Source: Myxococcus xanthus (lineage in GTDB: Bacteria; Myxococcota; Myxococcia; Myxococcales; Myxococcaceae). Taken from it: a DNA stretch of 64,000 nucleotides. The position numbers and the translations under genes were made by a program. Of this stretch, positions 47,456 through 54,800 are shown in pieces; the stretch's first letter is position 1, and each line of letters begins with the position of its first letter. The stretch is from positions 2,545,001 through 2,609,000 of the forward strand of contig NZ_CP017174.1 of NCBI RefSeq assembly GCF_006402735.1, given 5' to 3'. The notes under the pieces are model-generated. The model saw only the letters and a list, made by a program, of their open reading frames with translations, did not search any database and was not told the DNA's origin.

Positions 47456-48541
47456 ATGTCGCTTGAAACCCTCGGCTGGGGTCCAGCCTTCGAACACGCA
47501 TTCTCCACGCTCGTCTCGCAGTCTCCGCTGTCCCTCGTCCCTGGCCGCGTCGTGCGCCAGCATCGAGGGTTGCTCACGGTCCAGACGGACACGCGCACCC
47601 TGTTGGCGCGCACCGCGGGCCGGCTTCTCCATCAAGCCCCCGGCGTCGAGTCCCTGCCCACCATCGGCGATTGGGTGGCGCTCCAGCTCCCCGATGGGGA
47701 CGGCGAGGCGCTGCTCCACGCGGTGCTGCCTCGCGCCAGTGTGCTCGCCCGGCGCGAGGCGGGCAGTGAGCGCGACGGGCAGCTCATCGCCGCCAACCTG
47801 GATGTCGTGTTCCTCGTCGCGGGACTGGACGGCAACTTCAATCCCCGCCGCATCGAACGGGCATTGGCGCTGGCGTGGACCAGCGGCGCCGCGCCCGTGG
47901 TGGTGCTCACCAAGGCGGACCTGCGCCCGGACGCGGACTCACTCGTGGCCGAGGTGGAGGAGCTGGCTCCAGGCGTACCCGTGTTCGCGCTGAGCTCCTG
48001 GACGGGGGAGGGCATCGAGGCCCTTCGCGCGCAGCTTCAGGCCGGGAAGACGGGGGCGTTGCTCGGCTCCTCCGGTGTCGGCAAGTCCACGCTGGTCAAC
48101 CGGCTCCTGGGCGAGGCGCGGCTGGTCACCCAGGCGGTCCGCGCCGAGGACGACAAGGGCCGTCACACCACCACGCACCGCGAGCTGTTCGTGCTCCCGG
48201 GCGGCGGACTGCTCATCGACGGACCCGGCATGCGCGAGCTGGGGCTGTGGGGCGAGGATGACGGCATCGGCCAGACGTTCACCGACATCCTCGAGCTGGC
48301 CGCCGGCTGCCGCTTCACGGACTGCCAGCACCAGCGAGAACCCGGGTGCGCGGTGCGCGCGGCCGTGTCGTCGGGGGCCCTGCCCGAGGCGCGGCTCGCC
48401 AGCTACGAGCGGCTGCGGCGCGAGCAGGCCTTCCAGGCCCGTCAGCGCACCGCGACCGCGGAGCACGACAACCGGCGCCACGAGCGCGGACGGGCCTTGA
48501 TCGTCAGGGATGCCTTGCGCTCCAAGCGCCGGCGGGACTGA
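47456..48541 (+). CDS. rsgA: Ribosome biogenesis GTPase RsgA
   Basis: A circularly permuted GTPase that checks maturation of the 30S subunit. The 361-residue protein has an N-terminal OB fold (PGRVVRQHRGLLTVQ), then the permuted G motifs in order: LTKADL (G4), GSSGVGKSTLVN (G1) and DGPGMRELG (G3). A C-terminal zinc module follows, with CRFTDCQHQREPGCAV. Length and motif order are those of the family. A strong hairpin follows the gene. Confidence 0.95.
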   Translation: MSLETLGWGPAFEHAFSTLVSQSPLSLVPGRVVRQHRGLLTVQTDTRTLLARTAGRLLHQAPGVESLPTIGDWVALQLPDGDGEALLHAVLPRASVLARREAGSERDGQLIAANLDVVFLVAGLDGNFNPRRIERALALAWTSGAAPVVVLTKADLRPDADSLVAEVEELAPGVPVFALSSWTGEGIEALRAQLQAGKTGALLGSSGVGKSTLVNRLLGEARLVTQAVRAEDDKGRHTTTHRELFVLPGGGLLIDGPGMRELGLWGEDDGIGQTFTDILELAAGCRFTDCQHQREPGCAVRAAVSSGALPEARLASYERLRREQAFQARQRTATAEHDNRRHERGRALIVRDALRSKRRRD

Positions 48542-48586
48542 GGCGCCCGTCCCTGGGGGGGCGGGTGGAGTGACCGCCTTCTGACT

Positions 48587-48613
48587 GCCCGGCCGCTTCA
48601 CCGGCGGCCGGGC
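48587..48613 (+). terminator. GC hairpin after rsgA
   Basis: A perfect 10-bp stem GCCCGGCCGC (48587-48596) and GCGGCCGGGC (48604-48613) with a 7-nt loop, 45 bp past the rsgA stop and 41 bp before the next start. There is no T-tract, so it may terminate or only attenuate read-through. Confidence 0.5.
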
Positions 48614-48654
48614 CCCGTGGCACGCGCGCGCCGTGTCTATACTCCGCGCCCATC

Positions 48655-50022
48655 ATGAAGAAGGACTCGCTCAAGGCTCGCCTGCGTCGCACGTTGCGGT
48701 GGGACCTCTGGATGACGCTGGGCCCCGCGCTCGTCATCGTCAGCATCGCGTTCGCCGTCACGTTCTACTTCGTCAAACCCGCGCCGCCGAAGAAGCTCGT
48801 CATCGCCGCGGCCGGGGACGAGGGCGGCTTCCGGTACTTCGCGCGCAAGTATCAGGAGATTCTCGCGAAGCACGGCGTCACGGTGGAGATTCGTCCCACG
48901 GACGGCTCGCTCACCAGCATCAAACTGCTGGAGGACGAGCACTCGGGCGTGGACGTGGCTTTCGTCCAGAGCGGGACGTCCGACGCCACCAAGGCGCCGC
49001 GCGTCGTGTCCCTGGGAAGCCTGTCCTACGTGCCGTTGTGGGTCTTCTACCGGGGGCCCAGCATCGACGACCTGAACGCCCTGCAGGGCAAGCGCATCGT
49101 CGTGGGCCCCGAGGAGAGTGGCACGCGCGCCCTGTCCATGAAGTTGCTGGAGGCCAACGGCGTGGGCGCCGCGCCCACGGAGCTCTTGAGCCTGGGGCGC
49201 GACGAGGCCATCGAGCAGCTCAAGCAGGGCAAGGTCGATGCTGTCTTCATCGTGTCCCCAGCGGAGTCACCGCCCGTCCAACGGCTCGCGCGGGTGCCGG
49301 ACATCAATCTCCTCAGCTTCTCGCGGGGCGAGGCCTACGTGCGCCGCTACCCCTATCTGTCCCGGCACGTGCTGCCGCGAGGCGTGCTCGACCTGGCCGC
49401 GGACGTGCCGGACCATGACGTGGTGATGTTGGCGCCCACCGCGAACCTGGTCGCCACCGATGCGCTCCACCCGGCGCTGGCCTACCTCTTGATGCGCGCG
49501 GCCAGCGAGGTCCACGGCAAGGCCGGCATCCTGGACCGCACAGGCGAATTCCCGGCGGCGCTCGAGGCGGGCTTTCCGTTCAGCAGCGAGGCGCGCCGCT
49601 ACTACGAGTCCGGCGTTCCGCTCCTGCACCGCTATCTGCCGTTCTGGGCCGCCAGCCTGGTGGACCGGCTCTGGGTGATGTTGGTGCCCTTCATCGCCGT
49701 CCTGGTGCCCCTGGGCCGGGTGGCGCCGGCGCTGTACCAGTGGCGCGTGCGCTCGCGCATCTTCCGCTGGTACGCGCGGCTGAAGGAAATCGAGCTCCAG
49801 CTCGAGGAGGGTCCTGGCCGGGAGATGCTGGAGGAGATGCTGCGGCGGCTCGACGAGGCCGAGCGCGAGGTGAACCGCATCCCCATGCCCCTGGCCTACG
49901 CGGAAAACCTCTACTTCTTCCGGGAGCACGTCGACGTCGTCCGCCGCCGCCTCACCCGGCGCATCGCCGAGTCCGGCGAGCCCTCGTCCGAGGTGCTCAC
50001 GGCCCAGGAGAAGACCGCGTAG
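48655..50022 (+). CDS. TAXI-family solute-binding protein, membrane-anchored
   Basis: A 455-residue protein. One N-terminal membrane helix (LGPALVIVSIAFAVTFYFV) precedes the TAXI-type binding domain (KKLVIAAAGDEGGFRYFARKY, VDVAFVQSGTSD, GKRIVVGPEESGTRALSMKLLEANG). After residue 330 a second hydrophobic segment (LWVMLVPFIAVLVPLGRV) and a charged coiled coil (LKEIELQLEEGPGREMLEEMLRRLDEAEREV) place the C-terminus in the cytosol. TAXI proteins normally serve TRAP transporters with DctQM-type permeases. None is present here, so it may act as a sensor or with permeases elsewhere. The ligand is unknown. Confidence 0.85.
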   Translation: MKKDSLKARLRRTLRWDLWMTLGPALVIVSIAFAVTFYFVKPAPPKKLVIAAAGDEGGFRYFARKYQEILAKHGVTVEIRPTDGSLTSIKLLEDEHSGVDVAFVQSGTSDATKAPRVVSLGSLSYVPLWVFYRGPSIDDLNALQGKRIVVGPEESGTRALSMKLLEANGVGAAPTELLSLGRDEAIEQLKQGKVDAVFIVSPAESPPVQRLARVPDINLLSFSRGEAYVRRYPYLSRHVLPRGVLDLAADVPDHDVVMLAPTANLVATDALHPALAYLLMRAASEVHGKAGILDRTGEFPAALEAGFPFSSEARRYYESGVPLLHRYLPFWAASLVDRLWVMLVPFIAVLVPLGRVAPALYQWRVRSRIFRWYARLKEIELQLEEGPGREMLEEMLRRLDEAEREVNRIPMPLAYAENLYFFREHVDVVRRRLTRRIAESGEPSSEVLTAQEKTA

Positions 50023-50037
50023 CCGCCGCGGCCACAG

Positions 50038-50066
50038 GGCGCTTCCGGGGCCCGCTCGGAAGCGCC
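50038..50066. terminator. Bidirectional hairpin between convergent genes
   Basis: A perfect 10-bp stem GGCGCTTCCG (50038-50047) and CGGAAGCGCC (50057-50066), flanked by an additional CGGCC/GGCCG pair. It sits between the stops of the TAXI gene (plus) and the spermidine-synthase-like gene (minus). No T-tract. Confidence 0.6.
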
Positions 50067-50079
50067 ACGAGGCCGTGTG

Positions 50080-52179
50080 TCAGTGCGCGAGCGCGTGCAG
50101 CAGGTTGACGTAGCTGTCGGACCAGACGCGCCGGTCCTTCAGCTCGGGTGGCGTGTCCACCGGCTGGAAGGGCAGCTCCTGGGTGAGGCGGGCCACGACG
50201 TCGCTGTTGGCGCTCATGGCGAACCAGACGCTGGGTGAGCGGCCCGACGCCAGCTCCTCGGCGGTGAGGCGCTCCGTCTGATTCACGAGCCCTTGGATCC
50301 GCAGCTCCGTGCTCAAGCGGGTCAGCACGGGGACCAGGTCGAAGAGCCGGCTGGAGACGTGGAACAGCAGGAGCCCCTCCGGCGCGAGCTTCCGGAGATA
50401 GAGGCTCAGCGCCTCCCGGGTCAGCAGGTGCGTGGGGACGAAGTCGCTGGAGAACGCATCGAGGACGATGACGTCGTACCCGTCGTCCTCGGCTTCCTCC
50501 ATGCGAAGGCGCGCGTCCCCCGCGAGGACACGGAGCTCCGCCTGGCTGGAGCCGAGCATGCTGAAGTGCTGGCGCGCGAGCCGCTCCACCTCCGGGTCCA
50601 GTTCGTAGAAGTCCCAACGCTCGCCGGGGCGGCCATACGCGGCGAGGCTGCCGATGCCGAGCCCCACGACGGCCACGCGCTCACGCACAATCCGTTCCGA
50701 GGCCAGCACCCGGCCCACCGCGGAGCCGCGGTGGTAGTAGGAGAGGGGCTCTCCTCGCTCGTCCGGGTGGAGGTTCTCCACGCCGTGGACGGTGCTTCCG
50801 TGCTGGAACAGCCTCAGGCCCTCCGCGTCCTTGACCGTGTAGAGGCCGTAGAAGGTGCGCGAGCCTTCGATGCGCCCGCGCGCGAGCATCCACCCGGAGA
50901 GCACCAGGACCGCGACGACGAACAGGGCGGCTCCGCTCGATACGTAAGGCGCCAGCTTCGGGACGGGCAGCCCCTGGCCCCGGCGCATCATGTCCCGCGC
51001 CGCCAGTCCTCCCAGCAGGAGCAGGCCGGTGATGCCGTGGTCCAGGTACGGGAGCGCCAGCGAGCCCAGCGTCAGGGGAACGACCAGGGCCAGCAGCAAC
51101 GTGCCCACCAGACCGCCCAGCGAGACGTGCAGATAGAACGAACCCAGCAGGCGCGGGTCCGACGGGCGGCACCACACGAGGTTGCCATGCATCAGCAGGC
51201 AGCCCACCCAAAGCACCGCGCTGTGCAGCACCAGGGACGGGAGCGACGTCTGCGCGCGTGCCAGCGCGAAGAGCGCCGCGCCCGCCGCGACGGCGAGGCT
51301 TCCCAGCGCGAGCCGGTTCAATCCGGTGGGCGTGGGGGGCCGCTTCGAGAAGCAGACGATGAGCGTGAGCAGGTACAGCGAGAGGGGGAGGATCCACAGC
51401 AGCGGGATGGAGGCATCCAGCGTGAGGACGTTGGTGACCGCGAGCAGCAGCGCATTGGCGCTCGCGGACAGCAGCAGCCAGGTGATGCGTGAGGCGCGCG
51501 GCGCGCGGGGCACCGGCTCGGTCCGGGCCGCTGGCTCGGACGTCGTGCTCCCACCGGCAAGCGCCGGCCGCACGCGTTGGATGCAGAGCAGCGCGAAGAC
51601 GACGAACGCGCCGTAGCCCGCGTACCAGACAGCCAACTGCTCCTGGAGGTCGAGCGACGGCTCCACCAGGAAGGGGAAGGTGAGCAGCGCCGTGAGTGCG
51701 CCCGCGTTGGACGTCCCGTAGAGGAAGAACGGGTCACCCCGGGAGGGATGCTCCGTGCGGGTGAACCAGCCCTGGGCGACGACGCTCGTCGTCGAAAGGG
51801 CGAGGAACGGCAGCCCCAGCGACAGCGTCAGCGTGAGCAGGATGGCCGCCACGGGATGCAATTCGAAGAGGTGCAGCCGGAACGGGAAGACGACGACCGC
51901 CAGCAGCACGAAGCCCAGGTGGGCCCAGCGGTAGCGGCCCTGGTGCGCGGCCACCGCGACGCGGCTCGAGTAGAAGTAACCGAGCATCAGCACCGCCTGG
52001 TAGAACACCAGGCACGTCGTCCAGATGGCCGCGCTGCTTCCGTACGAGGGCAGCAGCAGCCGCGCGAGGATGAGCTCCACCTGGAAGAGCAGGAAGGAGC
52101 CGAGGAAGACCCAGAGGTGGAACAGCGTCCCTGTGAAGGCGTGGGTCGAGGGCTTCGGGGCGGGAAGGTCGGTCGTCAT
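50080..52179 (-). CDS. Membrane-fused spermidine-synthase-like protein
   Basis: A 699-residue protein. The N-terminal 420 residues hold about 10-12 membrane helices (FLLFQVELILARLLLPSYG, AAILLTLTLSLGLPFLALS, ITWLLLSASANALLLAV). The C-terminal 270 residues form an aminopropyltransferase/methyltransferase-like Rossmann domain with VAVVGLGIGSLAAYG, ELDPEVERLA and DVIVLDAFSSDFVPTHLLTREAL. The motif after Y is DVIVLDAF, not the usual DVII.D of true spermidine synthases, and polyamine substrate residues are not evident, so synthase activity is uncertain. This fused architecture is common in soil bacteria but uncharacterised. Confidence 0.88.
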   Translation of the reverse strand: MTTDLPAPKPSTHAFTGTLFHLWVFLGSFLLFQVELILARLLLPSYGSSAAIWTTCLVFYQAVLMLGYFYSSRVAVAAHQGRYRWAHLGFVLLAVVVFPFRLHLFELHPVAAILLTLTLSLGLPFLALSTTSVVAQGWFTRTEHPSRGDPFFLYGTSNAGALTALLTFPFLVEPSLDLQEQLAVWYAGYGAFVVFALLCIQRVRPALAGGSTTSEPAARTEPVPRAPRASRITWLLLSASANALLLAVTNVLTLDASIPLLWILPLSLYLLTLIVCFSKRPPTPTGLNRLALGSLAVAAGAALFALARAQTSLPSLVLHSAVLWVGCLLMHGNLVWCRPSDPRLLGSFYLHVSLGGLVGTLLLALVVPLTLGSLALPYLDHGITGLLLLGGLAARDMMRRGQGLPVPKLAPYVSSGAALFVVAVLVLSGWMLARGRIEGSRTFYGLYTVKDAEGLRLFQHGSTVHGVENLHPDERGEPLSYYHRGSAVGRVLASERIVRERVAVVGLGIGSLAAYGRPGERWDFYELDPEVERLARQHFSMLGSSQAELRVLAGDARLRMEEAEDDGYDVIVLDAFSSDFVPTHLLTREALSLYLRKLAPEGLLLFHVSSRLFDLVPVLTRLSTELRIQGLVNQTERLTAEELASGRSPSVWFAMSANSDVVARLTQELPFQPVDTPPELKDRRVWSDSYVNLLHALAH

Positions 52180-52327
52180 CCTGGGAGCAACTCGCGAAGG
52201 CCCATACGCAGCGTGTGTGTGTGGCCGTGTGGGCGGAGCATCGCTCCAGGCGGCCCGAAAAAAAACGCAGGGGTGGCCTCAAGGTTTTCGGCGCCGTGCG
52301 TTTTGAATTTCGAAGTGGGGATGGGGA

Positions 52328-52434
52328 GGAAGCAAGCCCGGGGGGGCTGTTGCTTCCAGAGGGGGAGGGCGCGCCGGAGTCGGGCCGCGCAGTCATTGGG
52401 AGCACGTCGAGGGGGCGTGCTCCCAATGTTTTTT
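52328..52434 (+). ncRNA. Candidate small RNA ending in intrinsic terminator
   Basis: A plus-strand element starting no later than a hairpin with stem GGAAGCAA (52328-52335)/TTGCTTCC (52350-52357), whose loop contains a run of seven G. It ends at a canonical terminator (52394-52434). No open frame with coding bias spans it, and both flanking genes are on the minus strand, so the terminator must serve an unannotated plus-strand transcript. The 5' end is unknown; the given start is only the first structured base. A 3' UTR of a distant transcript is ruled out by the opposite-strand gene before it, though antisense transcription remains possible. Confidence 0.5.
52394..52434 (+). terminator. Intrinsic terminator 1 of a tandem pair
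   Basis: A perfect 13-bp stem CATTGGGAGCACG (52394-52406) and CGTGCTCCCAATG (52416-52428), a 9-nt purine-rich loop, then TTTTTT (52429-52434). This is the best intrinsic terminator in the window on the plus strand, yet no plus-strand gene ends here. Confidence 0.9.
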
Positions 52435-52463
52435 CTGGAGCTCTCGTCTGAGTGGCTCACGCG

Positions 52464-52505
52464 GCGGGGAGTGCGTCGGGGGGCGCGCTCCCCGCTGTGT
52501 TTTTT
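52464..52505 (+). terminator. Intrinsic terminator 2 of a tandem pair
   Basis: A 12-bp stem GCGGGGAGTGCG (52464-52475) and CGCGCTCCCCGC (52484-52495) with one T-G wobble, a G-rich loop TCGGGGGG, then TGTG and six T ending at 52505. It shares layout and much sequence with terminator 1 (GTCG and G-run in the loop, TGTTTTTTC after the stem), so the two probably arose by duplication with compensating stem changes. Confidence 0.85.
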
Positions 52506-52560
52506 CAGGGGACTGCTTCGGCCGGGCCCGGTTTCCCGGGCCTCGGCTGTGCCCACCGGA

Positions 52561-53061
52561 CTACTCGGCGTTGGACGAGGGCATGACCTTGATGGGCTGC
52601 CCGTCGTCGCCCGTCACCGTCGTACCTTCGGTCTTCTGCTGCGCCGCCGTGGGCGTACCCACCGCGAAGCTGAACACCCTGGACAGGTGCGTGCCCCGGA
52701 AATCACCCGTGACGGTGACGACGAGGTGAGACTGCCCTTCACCTGGAGTGAAGCTCACGTCGAACTCGGACACGGCATCCTGGGTGAAGTTGCCACCCGA
52801 CACGGGGGTGGTGGCGCTCTTCACTTCCAGGCCGTCCACGCCGGAGAGGCTGACCTTGACGTCGGTCGCCGGCGCATCGAAGCGCAGGGAGACGCGGGCC
52901 TGGTTCTCACCCAGCTTCGCGTCCACCTTCACCGGCGCGCCGACCTTCGTGGTGTCCGAGCTGTCGCTGGGCGTGGGGTTCGACTTCGACGGGGAGGTGC
53001 AGGCCATCTGCGCCGTGAGCGCGAGGAGGCTGGACAGGGCTGCGATTGCCTTGAGGTTCAT
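52561..53061 (-). CDS. Small lipoprotein of unknown function
   Basis: A 166-residue protein from the ATG at 53061 (GGAG 6 nt upstream). The signal MNLKAIAALSSLLALTAQMAC has a lipobox-like end at Cys 21, followed by a Ser/Thr/Pro linker. The body (about 45-140) is a single beta-sandwich-like domain: ARVSLRFDAPATDVKVSLSGVDGLEV and SHLVVTVTGDFRGTHLSRVFSFAVG. It starts 13 bp after the metalloprotease stop, so the two form an operon. It may be an accessory or inhibitor of that protease (inference). Confidence 0.75.
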   Translation of the reverse strand: MNLKAIAALSSLLALTAQMACTSPSKSNPTPSDSSDTTKVGAPVKVDAKLGENQARVSLRFDAPATDVKVSLSGVDGLEVKSATTPVSGGNFTQDAVSEFDVSFTPGEGQSHLVVTVTGDFRGTHLSRVFSFAVGTPTAAQQKTEGTTVTGDDGQPIKVMPSSNAE

Positions 53062-53074
53062 GTGCGCTCCGGAC

Positions 53075-54685
53075 TCACTGGCTGGTGATGGAGAGGGTGG
53101 GGAAGGGACGGTAGTTGCCGGCCGTCTCATTGAAGCCGTACACGACGACGACGTACCGCGCGTCCGCCTGGGTCGGGATGCTGACCGTCTCCGTACCGGT
53201 GTAGCCGATGTCGGACTCCGCCAGGCTCCGGCCCTGCCCGTAGACTTCGATGCCGACGTCCTCCGTCGCGTGGTTCGCGCTGATGGTCATGTTCCGGCCC
53301 GTGCCGGTGAAGACGTAGTACTGGTTCTGCTCGCGCTTGTTGTAGTCGCGCCCGCCCACCAGCGGCACTTCGGTGGTGTACGGGATGCCCGGCACGTTGG
53401 TGTAGATGGCGCGCAACTGCGTGTCCCCATCACCGAAGTCCGAGCTGATGGACCCGATGTTGTAGTGGGCCAGCAGCAGGTACACGTCCGCGGTGCTGAC
53501 GCCGGGCTGGGCGATGAATCCGTTGATGAACGAGCCGACGGTGGTCAGCGCGGGCGTCGACTTCTGCGGGCCCACGAGCACGTCGTAGAAGATGCCCAGG
53601 TTGTACGACACCATGTCGTACGATTCGTTGGTGCCGGAGTCGAACAAGTCATAGAGCAGCCGGAAGACGCTCATCTCGGAGAAGGCGCCCTTCTTCGGGT
53701 CGTCGGGGCGGGCCGTGGGCTCGCTCTCCGCGTCGAAGCCGAAGGCGACCAGCGTCGAGGCGTCCCAGTATGTGTCGGCGTAGATGGGCTCCGGCAGCAA
53801 GATGCTGGCGAGCGCGTTGCCGTAGCCCTCGCCGAAGGCGAGGCGCGGGTCCAGGATGTCACCGCTGGAGTGCGGACCGCCCGGGCTGTCCGCTCGCGAC
53901 AGGTTGGCCTCGAAGTAGTGCCCCCACTCGTGGACGATGACGTGGGCGTCGAACTCGTCGGTGTCCACGCCGTCCCGGCCGAGCACGTAGATTTCGTTCT
54001 CCGTGAAGGAGAAGTGCGACGTGCCGATGCGGCCCTGCGGCTTGCTGCCCGGCTGGGGCATGTTGTTCGGGCTCCAGTTCACCTTCAGCAGCGGGAAGTT
54101 GACCGGTCGCACGTCCATGAAAGCCCGCGACGCGGTGTACATGCTGTCGAGGATGGCGAAGGGCGCCGCGGTGCGCCGGCTGGCCGTGTAGTTGGTGCCC
54201 GCCCAGCCGTGGCTCGCGTGCAAGTCCTTGGTCGTCACCGTCGCGGTGATGTTGTCACCCACCGCCCAGATGGCGTTGTTGTCGGTGTTGTCCTCAATCT
54301 GGATTTCCGGCTCGGTCGACTTGGCGAGCGCGACCACCGACAGCGCCCCGCTGCCGGAAGGGGTGTACGTGAGCGTGTAGCGCCCCTGCTGGTCCGTCGT
54401 TCCATCGACGAGCACCCGCGTGCCCTGCCGCACCTGGACCACGGCGTTGCGCACGGGCCGCTTGGAGGACTGGGCGAAGTCCAGGGTCCCCCGCCGCGTG
54501 GAGGGCGAGTAGACGGCCGGGACGAAGTCGTACGTCACCGTGCCGCTCAGGGTGACGGGCTCTCCGGTGCCGCCGCCTCCATCACCGTCGTCATCACCGG
54601 GACACGCAGTTGTCAGCACCAGGGTGAATGCGAGCGCCAGCACCTTGCGGGTGAGGTCTCGGGTCGGCTTGCGAGTCACGTCCAT
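53075..54685 (-). CDS. Lipoprotein zinc metalloprotease-like protein (HExxH)
   Basis: A 536-residue protein from the ATG at 54685. The lipoprotein signal ends LVLTTAC, followed by an Asp/Gly-rich spacer. Residues 45-140 look like a carboxypeptidase-regulatory-like beta-sandwich (GTVTYDFVP, VQVRQGTRVLVDGTTDQQGRYTLTY). The central part contains VIVHEWGHYFE, a textbook HExxH zinc site, and downstream FGEGYGNALAS that could supply a third ligand glutamate. A C-terminal beta domain (TISANHATEDVGIEVYG, ARYVVVVYGF) resembles a pre-peptidase domain. Probably an envelope or secreted protease. It is the first gene of a pair with the small lipoprotein. Confidence 0.83.
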   Translation of the reverse strand: MDVTRKPTRDLTRKVLALAFTLVLTTACPGDDDGDGGGGTGEPVTLSGTVTYDFVPAVYSPSTRRGTLDFAQSSKRPVRNAVVQVRQGTRVLVDGTTDQQGRYTLTYTPSGSGALSVVALAKSTEPEIQIEDNTDNNAIWAVGDNITATVTTKDLHASHGWAGTNYTASRRTAAPFAILDSMYTASRAFMDVRPVNFPLLKVNWSPNNMPQPGSKPQGRIGTSHFSFTENEIYVLGRDGVDTDEFDAHVIVHEWGHYFEANLSRADSPGGPHSSGDILDPRLAFGEGYGNALASILLPEPIYADTYWDASTLVAFGFDAESEPTARPDDPKKGAFSEMSVFRLLYDLFDSGTNESYDMVSYNLGIFYDVLVGPQKSTPALTTVGSFINGFIAQPGVSTADVYLLLAHYNIGSISSDFGDGDTQLRAIYTNVPGIPYTTEVPLVGGRDYNKREQNQYYVFTGTGRNMTISANHATEDVGIEVYGQGRSLAESDIGYTGTETVSIPTQADARYVVVVYGFNETAGNYRPFPTLSITSQ

Positions 54686-54800
54686 TCCGTTCTCTCCCCC
54701 TTGCCTCTCGCGCATTCGAGGGCAGGCGGGGCATTGTCGACAAGTCCGCAGCCAACTTCAAACGTACATCGGCCGCGGACCTGTCGTACCGGGCGTCAAC

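Larger units (their letters stand above)
52180..52560. other. 381-bp intergenic region with candidate RNA signals
   Basis: Lies between two minus-strand genes yet carries, on the plus strand, a G7-loop hairpin and two intrinsic terminators that no annotated gene needs (entries below). It also has an A8 run at 52258-52265 and an AT-rich patch TTTTGAATTTC (52301-52311), which could be a promoter element for a plus-strand transcript. No convincing -24/-12 sigma-54 or -35/-10 site was found. Confidence 0.7.
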
